NCBI GenBank assembly: GCA_947629585.1
Contig: CANREH010000019.1
Location: 1-38,916, forward strand
DNA: 38,916 nt
From: an uncultured Lachnospiraceae bacterium
GTDB lineage: Bacteria; Bacillota; Clostridia; Lachnospirales; Lachnospiraceae
Direction of reading: 5' to 3'
Part shown: piece after piece, positions 30,375 through 38,243 of the stretch
Layout: every line of letters starts with the position of its first letter
Numbering within the stretch: position 1 is the stretch's first letter
Notes under the pieces: generated by a model
What the model was told of the DNA's origin: nothing
What the model saw: the letters and a program-made list of their open reading frames with translations, nothing else
Database searches by the model: none
Translations under genes and position numbers: made by a program

Positions 30375-31427
30375 TTATTCAACAAAGCCGGAGCGGAAAG
30401 CCACGTTGTTGTAGCTGTAAGAACGCGGGTAGTACAAGTACAACGCTGCCGGGCCTCCACCGGAAGTGCTGTTGAAGCTCGAACCCCGGATAGGCAGCCT
30501 CTCGCCGTTGTTTCTCGCCCAAAATCTGCCCGGCGTTTTCATGTTTGCTTCCGGGAAAAGCCCGGCTGCAATTAAAATTTTTGGTATATCCACGCTTTCA
30601 ACTGCTTTCGTATCTTTAAACATTACATTTGTATCATTGCTGTCTGTTGTCTGCGTCGTTACGCTTGTATTTATCCTTAAGGTTTCGTCACTTCCGCTCG
30701 TCCTGTCAATCTTTAACGTGCCTGCCGTTCCTGGTTCAACCAGTGTGCCGTCAGGCTTGATCGCTTTCCATTCCGTGCTGTCTTTTCCCATGCTGCAGTC
30801 CGGTTTCATTGCATGGCCGTATGGGATAATCTGAATTTCCCCATCCATAAGCCGCATACCTGAAACCCATTCCCAGCAGTTCCCGCAAAGATCCGCAATT
30901 CCTGCCTCGCTATAATCATGGTTCCACGTCACCGGCCCGCTGCCCGTCGCTGTCCTTCCTCCTTTATGGCTCCCATCTATGTAGGTATTCACGCCACGTT
31001 CCCATGCATTTACATAGCTTGCGTCCCAGTTCGTGTTTCCTCTCGGGATTGTCCCGTTTTTCTCTGCCCATAATACAAGTGCTGCAAAAACGCCATTCTG
31101 ATTCAAATGCCATCCCGCGCCCTTTTTACGGCAATACTGCAGGGCCTGGTCAAAATTAACATAACAGTGTGGATCTTTCATAGGCAGCGAATACGCGCGG
31201 TCATTCACTACGCAGTTAATGTACTTAGATACCCATATCACATTTTTTTCTTCCCCGTCAATAATCCACCACGGCAATGTTTCCTGTGTCCCTCCAGATA
31301 TAATGTCAGAAAACTTCATTTTAGGGACACCCACCATAATAGACGGTTTCCCTACGTCGTCAAAAATTACTTTATTGTTGCCGCCAAAAGAAGCCACGGC
31401 AAGCGCCAAATCATCAAAATTACTCAT
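30375..31427 (-). CDS. DGR variable protein, C-type-lectin/FGE-fold phage fibre tip
   Basis: ATG 31427 follows GGAGG by 8 nt. The first ~75 residues are a phage-type N-terminus; from ~90 a formylglycine-generating-enzyme/C-type-lectin fold is seen (FDQALQYCRKKGAGWHL, GIADLCGNCWEWVSG, LPIRGSSFN...NVAFRSGF). The last ~36 residues are VR (30389-30496), where TR-encoded Asn positions have become Tyr, Ser or Gly (LYLYYP, SYSYNN). It should be the receptor-binding tip of the tail; DGR mutagenesis diversifies its ligand surface and so host range. It stops at 30375 after VE. Followed by avd after 79 nt. Confidence 0.9.
   Translation of the reverse strand: MSNFDDLALAVASFGGNNKVIFDDVGKPSIMVGVPKMKFSDIISGGTQETLPWWIIDGEEKNVIWVSKYINCVVNDRAYSLPMKDPHCYVNFDQALQYCRKKGAGWHLNQNGVFAALVLWAEKNGTIPRGNTNWDASYVNAWERGVNTYIDGSHKGGRTATGSGPVTWNHDYSEAGIADLCGNCWEWVSGMRLMDGEIQIIPYGHAMKPDCSMGKDSTEWKAIKPDGTLVEPGTAGTLKIDRTSGSDETLRINTSVTTQTTDSNDTNVMFKDTKAVESVDIPKILIAAGLFPEANMKTPGRFWARNNGERLPIRGSSFNSTSGGGPAALYLYYPRSYSYNNVAFRSGFVE
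30389..30496 (-). repeat. DGR variable repeat (VR)
   Basis: 108 bp matching TR with 8 changes, all at TR adenines (5 A to T, 3 A to G on the coding strand). The invariant 3' end GTGGCTTTCCGCTCCG is the likely initiation-of-mutagenic-homology part. Confidence 0.95.
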
Positions 31428-31430
31428 GCT

Positions 31431-31781
31431 TTATTCCTCCATTCCCCATAAAACCAGCGTACAAAGCGCTATGTCAAACGCAATCGGTATGTGTACTTCC
31501 CGTGGTTCTCCATTTTCATCCACGCCGTCCTCAATAACACGATATCTTCTGGCCGGTATCATAATTTCCGCAGCATATTTCTGTGCCTTGCCGCCGGTTC
31601 CTATAACAATGCCGCCTTCCGTGTCAATGCAGATATCCAGTGTCACTTCATAATCCCTTTCCCTGCTTGCCAGGTTTACGGACAATTCATCATCACCGAA
31701 AATCAGCTTATTTTCCTGCTCATCATAGGAAATATGCTTCCCAGGTGTTTTTTCTACTACCTTGATTTTCTTTGCAGCCAT
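31431..31781 (-). CDS. Phage structural/accessory protein of unknown function
   Basis: ATG 31781 lies 10 nt after AGGAGG that overlaps the preceding stop. The 116 residues are mostly beta (NKLIFGDDELSVNLASRERD, EVTLDICIDTEGGIVIG). It directly precedes the variable gene (stop overlaps that gene's RBS), so it may be a fibre-tip partner or chaperone. I do not recognise the family; the frame is supported by tight packing in the late operon. Confidence 0.65.
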   Translation of the reverse strand: MAAKKIKVVEKTPGKHISYDEQENKLIFGDDELSVNLASRERDYEVTLDICIDTEGGIVIGTGGKAQKYAAEIMIPARRYRVIEDGVDENGEPREVHIPIAFDIALCTLVLWGMEE

Positions 31782-31788
31782 CTTTCTT

Positions 31789-31950
31789 CTACCTCCTTTT
31801 GCCGTCCTTTACAATTTCCCGGCTTCGTGCCGCTATCACTGCCGCTGCTTCCCTCTGCTCCGGGGTTCCTTTCCCATGCACCCCGAAAGAACGCAGCACA
31901 TACGCTTCATGCTGCTTTGTTTCTTCCCGTTTTATGATCACATTTGCCAT
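31789..31950 (-). CDS. Small phage protein, 53 residues
   Basis: ATG 31950 overlaps the preceding stop by one base (TAATG), indicating translational coupling. The product (MANVIIKREETKQHEAYVLR, then RSFGVHGKGTPEQREAAAVI...) is basic and helical and ends at 31789-31791; the next gene's RBS lies over its stop codon. Position (after the fibre protein, before the DGR target) resembles that of small XkdX-like tail proteins, but I see no clear motif. Confidence 0.65.
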   Translation of the reverse strand: MANVIIKREETKQHEAYVLRSFGVHGKGTPEQREAAAVIAARSREIVKDGKRR

Positions 31951-32444
31951 TAATAAAAACCGCCTTTCACAAATACTTTCAGTTTTGCTTTTTTTGCACT
32001 CCCGGTATGCTCAATTTTGAAGCCGTTGACAAGCTTCTCGGTCACTTCAATGTCTCCTACGCTTCCTCCTGAACACTCTACAACTTCCGCTGCAACGGTA
32101 TAGTCAAGGTTATTCCTCGGATGGGCCAGTGCAACCGTTTTCACAGAATTATTAAACGGGTATTCCATGCTGTTTGTCAGCTCCACTTCCAGCACGTCGC
32201 CAGACAGGTCCTGTATCTGCTGCCGCCGGTGTATCGCCCCGATTGCCAGCAGCGCCGCCAGCTCCCCTGCGTTTGAAATGCCGTCCTCCATATGGTTGAA
32301 ATTCCTTGCGCTCTGCGGTGTCCCCTGCTGCAGGATTTCCCCCTCTACTGGCGTATGGGTTATCGTCCCATCATCATTGCGGCTTTCCGTATATCTGTCT
32401 TCGAATTGCGTCACATGATCCTGCCAGTCTGTCCAGTTATACAT
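31950..32444 (-). CDS. Phage tail-fibre-associated structural protein
   Basis: ATG 32444 follows AGGAGG by 8 nt. The 164 residues begin MYNWTDWQDHVTQFEDRYTE and have the region 'EGEILQQGTPQSARNFNHMEDGI', shared by short fibre or appendage proteins of Clostridial phages, followed by a beta-rich C-terminus. It lies between gpI-side genes and the DGR target gene and probably links the baseplate to the variable fibre tip. The exact role is not established. Confidence 0.65.
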   Translation of the reverse strand: MYNWTDWQDHVTQFEDRYTESRNDDGTITHTPVEGEILQQGTPQSARNFNHMEDGISNAGELAALLAIGAIHRRQQIQDLSGDVLEVELTNSMEYPFNNSVKTVALAHPRNNLDYTVAAEVVECSGGSVGDIEVTEKLVNGFKIEHTGSAKKAKLKVFVKGGFY

Positions 32445-32447
32445 GAT

Positions 32448-32759
32448 TTACACCTCCTGTTCTACAAATTTGAATACAAAACGATACAGCGCACCCTCCT
32501 GCACGTCTGAAAGCTGTATTTTCTCCGCCTTCTCTGCCCATAGCTGCTTATTCTTATTGTACAGTTGGACTTTCTGTATCGTTGCCGCCGTTTGAAGTTC
32601 CGGCGTAATGTTGATATACACCGCAACCCTGCCATCTTTCAGGCGTTCCCTGCGGTGTATTCGGACTTTTTCCGTCTTCCCGTTCACTGTTACCTGTGCA
32701 TATGCAATGATAGTGTCCAGAAAGTCTTTAAAATCTTCGATTGCCTGCGGTGTCAGCAT
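32448..32759 (-). CDS. Small phage tail/baseplate protein
   Basis: ATG 32759 follows AAAGGGGG by 8-9 nt. The 103-residue product has a helix then a beta sheet (VTVNGKTEKVRIHRRERLKD, KVQLYNKNKQLWAEKAEKIQ). It ends 3 nt before the next start and follows the gpI gene after 16 nt. Unrecognised beyond tail-region context. Confidence 0.6.
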   Translation of the reverse strand: MLTPQAIEDFKDFLDTIIAYAQVTVNGKTEKVRIHRRERLKDGRVAVYINITPELQTAATIQKVQLYNKNKQLWAEKAEKIQLSDVQEGALYRFVFKFVEQEV

Positions 32760-32775
32760 GATTCTTCACCCCCTT

Positions 32776-34455
32776 TCATAGCTTCCGCTTATTTCCGCAA
32801 AGAGTTGTTTTGTGCCGGAAAACTTCCATCTGTGCTTCACCTCCTATGATCCCGCCCCCTGCCTGCTGCCCTTCTATATTTCTCTGCGGCATTTCCCCGG
32901 CGTTTTCCTGCCCTGCCGGTATATTTTGATACCTGCCCGTTTTTAACTCTGTATTTACGTCAATCCTGCTGTCAGCATAACGGAATACAACATTCCGTTC
33001 TGGTACAGTCCCTGCTTCCGGGACAGAATATGGAAAACCTGCCGCCTCATCTTCTACTGCCAAGCTGTTTTCTGCTGTTGTCATTGTTCTATTCCTTCGC
33101 GGCACTTCCCCGGCATTTTTCTGTCCCGCTGCTACATTTTGATGCCTGTCTGTTTTTAACTCTGTATCCACGTCAATCCTGCTGTCAGCATGATGGAATA
33201 CAACATTGTGTTCCGGGACGGTCCCTGCCTGCGGAATGGAATGCAGGAAATCTTCTGCCCATTCCTCCACTATGACGGTTTCCTCTCCCGTTTTCCCTCT
33301 GCGGTTCCTGTCCGGGATAGTCCCTGCTTCCTGGATGGAATACAGAAAATTTTCTTTTTCTTCCTCTGCCACAATGACCGTCTCTGCTTCTGCTCCCTTG
33401 CGGCTTCTCTGCGGCACTTCTCCAGCATTTTTCTGTCCTGCTGGTATATTTCTATATCCCAATGCATTCAACGCCGTTTCTGCGTCAATCTGCGTTATGG
33501 AACAGCGGAATACAACATTGTGTTCCGGGACGGTCCCTGCTTCCGGGACGGAATATAGAAAATCTTCCGCACCATCTTCTACTATAATGCCTGTTTCCAT
33601 TGCTGCCCCTTTACGGTTTCTCTGTGGCACTTCCCCGGCGTTTTTCTGCCCTGCTGGTACACTCTGATACCTGTCTGCTTTTAACTCTGTATTTACGCTG
33701 ATCCGGCTGTCGGAATGGCGGAATACAACATTCCGTTCCGGGATAGTTCCTGCCTGCGGCGGCAGGAATATAAACCCTGCTGCTTCCGTCCCTACTACAA
33801 TGCAGCTCCCGGATTGTACTCCCTTCCTGTTTCTCTGCGGGTATGTTCCCGTCAATAACCTGTCTGTCAATGGGTTTTTATATAGAAAACAGTCTGTATG
33901 GGTCATGATTGTGCAGTAAATGCGGGATTGATACACTATTTCATCAAGCCAGCTTGAAAGCCGCTTGTACATTTTCACGGCATCTACAATTTCCCTGTAA
34001 CTTGCCGTTATCCTGTTTGACGATACGTCACAGACAATATGGAAGTGGTGTGGCTGTCCTCCATACTCAAACCATTCTTCCACTTCGCTAATCGGGTACA
34101 GGCCGCTTAATCCTTTTTCTACCGCATATTTTGTTCCCATTTTTTTATGGACTTTTACGCTGTTTTTCAGAATGTCCCGTTTTGCTGCCAGCGGGTATGA
34201 ATAATCGTACCAGTCAACGTGCATATCAAAAGCAAGTATATCAATTAGCTCTTCCGGCAGTTCATCAATTCTGGAATATATCAGCACATTGTCAATTTCC
34301 GCACTCACTCCAAGCATCTGCTCCGTGACTGCTGCTGCCAGCGCCTTCATTTTGGGGTCCCGTTTCAGCGTTTCCGGCAGATAGTCCGCAAAATTTACGC
34401 TGTATATGTCCCTTCCGGGGCTTCTTATCCCTTTTGCGTCAGCCAACCTCAACAC
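32776..34455 (-). CDS. Phage tail protein I with repetitive C-terminal extension
   Basis: Residues ~1-200 match P2 gpI-type baseplate proteins (LPETLKRDPKMKALAAAVTE, SRIDELPEELIDILAFDMHV, VEEWFEYGGQPHHFHIVCDV). Residues ~200-540 are 4-5 copies of a ~70-residue unit (AGTVPERNVVFRYADSRIDV, AGQKNAGEVPQRNRKGA); one copy lacks its first half. gpI links baseplate wedges to the tail fibres, and here the repeats probably form the fibre stem. At 559 residues it is about three times P2 gpI. GTG 34455 is the longest start and overlaps gene J; TTG 34446 is an alternative with similar RBS distance. Confidence 0.85.
   Translation of the reverse strand: MLRLADAKGIRSPGRDIYSVNFADYLPETLKRDPKMKALAAAVTEQMLGVSAEIDNVLIYSRIDELPEELIDILAFDMHVDWYDYSYPLAAKRDILKNSVKVHKKMGTKYAVEKGLSGLYPISEVEEWFEYGGQPHHFHIVCDVSSNRITASYREIVDAVKMYKRLSSWLDEIVYQSRIYCTIMTHTDCFLYKNPLTDRLLTGTYPQRNRKGVQSGSCIVVGTEAAGFIFLPPQAGTIPERNVVFRHSDSRISVNTELKADRYQSVPAGQKNAGEVPQRNRKGAAMETGIIVEDGAEDFLYSVPEAGTVPEHNVVFRCSITQIDAETALNALGYRNIPAGQKNAGEVPQRSRKGAEAETVIVAEEEKENFLYSIQEAGTIPDRNRRGKTGEETVIVEEWAEDFLHSIPQAGTVPEHNVVFHHADSRIDVDTELKTDRHQNVAAGQKNAGEVPRRNRTMTTAENSLAVEDEAAGFPYSVPEAGTVPERNVVFRYADSRIDVNTELKTGRYQNIPAGQENAGEMPQRNIEGQQAGGGIIGGEAQMEVFRHKTTLCGNKRKL
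32835..33855 (-). repeat. Coding tandem repeats in gene I
   Basis: About 200-bp units, recognisable by the recurring plus-strand string GGAATACAACATT (near 32980, 33197, 33505, 33720) and CCGGCGTTTT/CCAGCATTTTT. One unit is shortened near 33290-33350. Such repeats can recombine and change fibre length. Confidence 0.75.
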
Positions 34456-35581
34456 CCCCGTTTAATACCTGCATGGTTTCCCTGACAATGCGTGCAACGT
34501 GTGTTGCCTCCACAGTTTTAAACACCGGCTTTCTTACTTCTACACGCTTTACCCCGGCTTCCATGACTTTCTGCACTAAATAAGACGGGTTTATATCCCG
34601 TCCCATTTTCCCCGTCTGCCATATTATGTATTCTTCTACTGCCGCCCGTGTTTCCTTTTCAATAATACTGCTGCTTGCCTGTGTATTTTTTTCCATCCAG
34701 AAAGTTACGTCAATTTCAAACGGGTCTTCTTCCGGTTCCGATACCGTCACCGTATCCGTCAGCGGCCGCACATCATCAGCATTTAATTTTTCGTATATCT
34801 TCTGCAGTACTGCTTCCGTCGGCTGTTCGCCGCCCTGCAGAAGCACACGCACATCAACAACACCCGGTTCCGGCGTTGTCGCTGCCACATCCGCCACTGC
34901 TGCCGTCACGGATTTTGCATGGTATATATAGCTGTTTGCCGGTCCCGCAGTGGAAAAGCTCTCCATGCTTTCCCTCATGCGTTCATAATATTCTTTGTCT
35001 TCTTCCTGCTCCGCCCCTCCGCTGGTTTTCGTTATGTTCTCGACTTTCAAATAATAGTCGTATACATCCACAATCTCTTTTATCTGCCCTGCTGCAAGGT
35101 CATTCCCAACAGTTCCGGCGCTCTGGCACTGCCCGCCTACGTCGCCATACGTGCTTCCGGCAGGTATCTCTAATTCTTCCGTCGTTTCAAACACAAGTTC
35201 ATCAAAACTGATACGCGTCCCGGCAGGCACTATCACGCTTTGTTTCTGCGCTTCCGATATGTAGCACCGGAAAACGGTAACTGCTGGTTTTGCAGGAAGC
35301 CTTTCAATGTCTTTGAAAAGCTCTGCAAGGCTGTCTAAATATTCTCCCGTTGCATACCGCGGCACATTCTTTTTTGCCGCTTCGTCAATTAATACCCTCT
35401 GCTGCACCACGATCGCCGCACACCATGACAGGAAAAGCCTTTCCGGGGATGCCGGCTGCATTTTATAATCCTTCCTGCCGCTTTCTTTCATGAAAAGCTC
35501 ATATAACGCAATCATGTTGCTTTCTATGGTTTCCGTGTCTGTCTCAAGAAATTGTATGTCGGGGTATTCCCTATTCTCCAT
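34439..35581 (-). CDS. Baseplate assembly protein J
   Basis: The 380-residue protein matches P2 gpJ / PBSX XkdT: N-terminal helices (QPASPERLFLSWCAAIVVQQ, NVPRYATGEYLDSLAEL), central domain (RCYISEAQKQSVIVPAGTRI, QSAGTVGNDLAAGQI), and C-terminal DVTFWMEKNTQASSS, GRDINPSYLVQKVMEAGVKR. It forms part of the baseplate wedge of a contractile tail. ATG 35581 overlaps gene W by 11 nt. Complete. Confidence 0.9.
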   Translation of the reverse strand: MENREYPDIQFLETDTETIESNMIALYELFMKESGRKDYKMQPASPERLFLSWCAAIVVQQRVLIDEAAKKNVPRYATGEYLDSLAELFKDIERLPAKPAVTVFRCYISEAQKQSVIVPAGTRISFDELVFETTEELEIPAGSTYGDVGGQCQSAGTVGNDLAAGQIKEIVDVYDYYLKVENITKTSGGAEQEEDKEYYERMRESMESFSTAGPANSYIYHAKSVTAAVADVAATTPEPGVVDVRVLLQGGEQPTEAVLQKIYEKLNADDVRPLTDTVTVSEPEEDPFEIDVTFWMEKNTQASSSIIEKETRAAVEEYIIWQTGKMGRDINPSYLVQKVMEAGVKRVEVRKPVFKTVEATHVARIVRETMQVLNGGVEVG

Positions 35582-35912
35582 CTTCGTTCACTCCCTCAAC
35601 TTCCACTACCGGTATCAATATCCCCTGCATTGGATAGGAATAATCCGGCATTTCAAATGTCACGCTTCCTATTATCGCCCGTGGCTCGTATTCGTCTATC
35701 TGGTCATAGATGTACGCTACAAGCATATTCTGTACTGTGTTTATTGGCCTTTTCAAAAGTTCCCCCGGCAGGCCCAGCCCGCGCAGCATAGGCGCAGACT
35801 TCATCACTGTATCAAGTATGACTGCTATGTTCTGCAGTACTTCCTGATGCACATTTTCCGGGGCAAGGTCTATGTTTTCCAACAGTTTCCCATCACCTTT
35901 TACGATCTCCAT
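35571..35912 (-). CDS. Baseplate wedge protein W / gp25-like
   Basis: ATG 35912 follows AAGAGGTG; the longer frame has no RBS and would overlap gene U. The 113 residues match the GPW_gp25 family: LENIDLAPENVHQEVLQNIA, LRGLGLPGELLKRPI, YDQIDEYEPRAII. gp25-like proteins initiate sheath assembly at the baseplate, with lysozyme fold but no activity expected. It sits 5 nt after gene U and overlaps gene J. Confidence 0.85.
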   Translation of the reverse strand: MEIVKGDGKLLENIDLAPENVHQEVLQNIAVILDTVMKSAPMLRGLGLPGELLKRPINTVQNMLVAYIYDQIDEYEPRAIIGSVTFEMPDYSYPMQGILIPVVEVEGVNEDGE

Positions 35913-35917
35913 AAAAA

Positions 35918-36319
35918 TCACCTCTTGGGGTATTCTTTCAACGTTACATTTACTTTTGCAGCCCAAAGATTTCCGTTTTTATCAAACTTCTGCAGTTCAA
36001 CAGTCCCTTTTTCCATCACCCACTTATAATTTCCGTATACCTTGCCGCCAATCACAAGCCGTTCCGCATATCCTTTCCTGATCATTTTCCGCAGCTTCTT
36101 TATCTGTTTTAACGGCGTTACTCCCAAAAATACGGAAAATACCATTGAAAATGATATGGTTTCTATTTCCGGCCCCATGTATTCAAGCAGGTCTGCCCTG
36201 ATATGTCTGTCATGCGTTGCGTACTTTGCGGAAAAGTCCCAGCTCATGCCGTCAAACGTGCGCACAGATTTATCAGACACTTTAAAAGTCAGATCCCCGA
36301 AACTTCCTATCTGCGCCAT
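35918..36319 (-). CDS. Phage tail protein U-like
   Basis: ATG 36319 is preceded by AGGAGG. The 133 residues resemble P2 gpU: MAQIGSFGDLTFKVS at the start, FSMVFSVFLGVTPLKQIKKL in the middle and a C-terminal KEYPKR. P2 gpU is a tail protein whose exact place in the tail is still uncertain. Starts directly after the gene V stop. In P2 the U gene lies between T and D; here it comes after D and V. Confidence 0.75.
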   Translation of the reverse strand: MAQIGSFGDLTFKVSDKSVRTFDGMSWDFSAKYATHDRHIRADLLEYMGPEIETISFSMVFSVFLGVTPLKQIKKLRKMIRKGYAERLVIGGKVYGNYKWVMEKGTVELQKFDKNGNLWAAKVNVTLKEYPKR

Positions 36320-36703
36320 TTATTTTATGCCTCCTAATATGTATCCCTCCCCGTCCCCGTCTGGCGTCATCAGACAAAGGACCATGTCCCCTACTTCTGG
36401 AAGCCAGTATGCCAGCCATGCTTTATGCACGGACGGGGACGGGTCGCGCACAATTTCATCATCATGGTAAGAAGCGTTTATTGATATGTCTGTCACATCT
36501 TTTTTTATCCTGTTTGCTTCATCTTCCAGCCATGCTTCCACCGTGTTATGAATGATATGCCGTTTTTGTATCAGAATGTGAAGCTCCCCGGATATCATGC
36601 CGCCTTTATCCCCAAATTTCACACGGGCTTTCATTTTCTTTTTGTCTACACTCTGCACGATTCCTTTCCGCACAATATTTTTCAGTTCTGTCAAATCTGC
36701 CAT
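36320..36703 (-). CDS. Baseplate assembly protein V-like (spike)
   Basis: ATG 36703 overlaps the stop of gene D by one base (TGATG) and follows GGAGGGG by 5 nt. The 127 residues have an OB-fold start (NIVRKGIVQSVDKKKMKARV) and the 'WLPEVGDMVLCLMTPDGDGE' segment typical of gpV/spike OB domains. It probably forms the central membrane-piercing spike or its hub. The beta-helical tip of P2 gpV is short here. Confidence 0.75.
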   Translation of the reverse strand: MADLTELKNIVRKGIVQSVDKKKMKARVKFGDKGGMISGELHILIQKRHIIHNTVEAWLEDEANRIKKDVTDISINASYHDDEIVRDPSPSVHKAWLAYWLPEVGDMVLCLMTPDGDGEGYILGGIK

Positions 36704-38031
36704 CAATACCCCTCCAATACCTGTTTTAAGGACAAGTCAACCGTGTAGCCGTCAAGCAGGTTATGCTTTGCCTGCGTGACTTTGTATTTCTTGTCAAACT
36801 GCTGGAAACCCTTCAATTTTACTGTAATACCCGCCACAAGCGATACGTCGCCCACGACTTTCAGGCTTGCCGTATATTCCTGTGTATTCTTTTCCCGCAG
36901 CCGTTTTTTCGCCAGCCTGACCGCTTCGGCTTTGCTGTTCACTTTCTCATTGATTTCCAGAGTCTGCCCCGTTCCTGTGCTGCTGTCCGGGGTGTACGTA
37001 TATTCTATCGTTTCTTTGCTGTCCGGATCTGTATAGGAAACATGGCATGAAGTATATGCCGTATCCGTCAGGCTGGTTCCCAGCTGATAGGAAATAATAT
37101 CGCTGCTGCCTTTTTGGAAAGTCCGTATCGCAGGTTTCTTATCATATTCGGCAGCATCATATATTACGATTGTTAAGGCTGTAACCTTCAATGCCATGCC
37201 CGCCGCATGGCATAAGTTCTGTAAAAACTTAATGTCGGAAACCTGCACCTGCTCTTTCCGCTTGTATGCCGGGTTGTCACTTGCTTCATACATTAGTTTC
37301 AGCCCGTTTTTCCCTGCTATCTCCTGCCCGATTCCTTTTAATGTTATGTTTTCCCACGCCTTGCTTTTCTTCTCCATGCGCAGTCTTGAAGTATATGGTA
37401 TGGAAGTGCTTTTCACTGTCACTTTGTCTGGCGGCCCAGACATATCAATACTGTCTATCTCAAATGTGCCCATATCCAGTGTCAGGTCTTTTCCTGTACC
37501 ATTCCAGTTCTTTTGCACCAGTACGGCAGATACCAGCTTTTGCTTTGCTCCGCTTGAAATACCGGAACTTCCTGTTTCCTTCCCTTTTCTGCTGTCCTTT
37601 GATTTTTTTACTATGCTTGACGTTTCGCCGCCTGTTGTTATCCTGAACACCTGCCCCGGATATATCAGATCCGGGTTCTTGATATTATTTTCCTGTGCTA
37701 TCTGCGTATATTTTTCTCCACTTCCCAAATATTCTTCTGCAATCGCCCGTAAAGTATCGCCGCGTTTCACTACATAATGAACTGTTTCTTCATCTTCCAC
37801 TTTCTTTTCTACCTGCCGTTTGCTTTTTTCCATTGTCGGCGTTATTTCCAGCCATTTCCCCAGCAGTTTATTTTCCCTGTCTTCATACTCTATCTGGAAA
37901 TCGTCCGTGCTGTCTTCTTCTTCATCTGTGTAAGCTGCCCCCGTCAAATGCAGGCTGATATTTTCCGGCACATCCACGCCATTAAATTTTAATTTTAACT
38001 GCACACGCCTTGCCAGCTTCTTATCACTCAT
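36703..38031 (-). CDS. LysM plus late-control-D hub protein
   Basis: ATG 38031 overlaps the X stop (ATGA) and follows GGGGG by 7 nt. In 442 residues, ~85-130 are a LysM domain (HYVVKRGDTLRAIAEEYLG, NIKNPDLIYPGQVFRI), and the rest resembles phage late control gene D / XkdQ proteins (GLKLMYEASDN, DIKFLQNLCHAAGMALKV, AVRLAKKRLREKN). This is a fusion of the PBSX XkdP and XkdQ types. It forms the tail hub under the tape measure, with LysM touching peptidoglycan. Confidence 0.85.
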   Translation of the reverse strand: MSDKKLARRVQLKLKFNGVDVPENISLHLTGAAYTDEEEDSTDDFQIEYEDRENKLLGKWLEITPTMEKSKRQVEKKVEDEETVHYVVKRGDTLRAIAEEYLGSGEKYTQIAQENNIKNPDLIYPGQVFRITTGGETSSIVKKSKDSRKGKETGSSGISSGAKQKLVSAVLVQKNWNGTGKDLTLDMGTFEIDSIDMSGPPDKVTVKSTSIPYTSRLRMEKKSKAWENITLKGIGQEIAGKNGLKLMYEASDNPAYKRKEQVQVSDIKFLQNLCHAAGMALKVTALTIVIYDAAEYDKKPAIRTFQKGSSDIISYQLGTSLTDTAYTSCHVSYTDPDSKETIEYTYTPDSSTGTGQTLEINEKVNSKAEAVRLAKKRLREKNTQEYTASLKVVGDVSLVAGITVKLKGFQQFDKKYKVTQAKHNLLDGYTVDLSLKQVLEGY

Positions 38032-38243
38032 GATAAAATCCCCCTTTTCCACGGAGGCAGTTCCATATCTGCTTCGCCTTCAACCTCCGGGATAGTCAGG
38101 ACTATCCCGGCAGGCAGAACAAACAAGGCAGCGTATTCTGCATTCGCCCTTATCAGCTTGTCGGTATACAGGACGCTTCCCATCTGTTCATAAGCTATCT
38201 TGTCCCACATATCCCCGGATATTGTTGTATAGGTATTACGCAT
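38028..38243 (-). CDS. Tail protein X (LysM-like, P2 gpX)
   Basis: ATG 38243 overlaps the last codons of the tape measure and follows AAAGGCGG; upstream ATGs lie in the tape measure frame. The 71 residues (TTISGDMWDKIAYEQMGS, LIRANAEYAALFVLPAGIVL) match gpX-like LysM proteins of P2-type tails. Small hub or wall-contact protein. Overlaps the next gene by 4 nt. Confidence 0.88.
   Translation of the reverse strand: MRNTYTTISGDMWDKIAYEQMGSVLYTDKLIRANAEYAALFVLPAGIVLTIPEVEGEADMELPPWKRGILS

Noticed and set aside
32835-33855. Regular repeats suggesting a CRISPR array
   Set aside because: Units are ~200 bp, diverged and in frame within gene I; no spacer structure and no cas genes.
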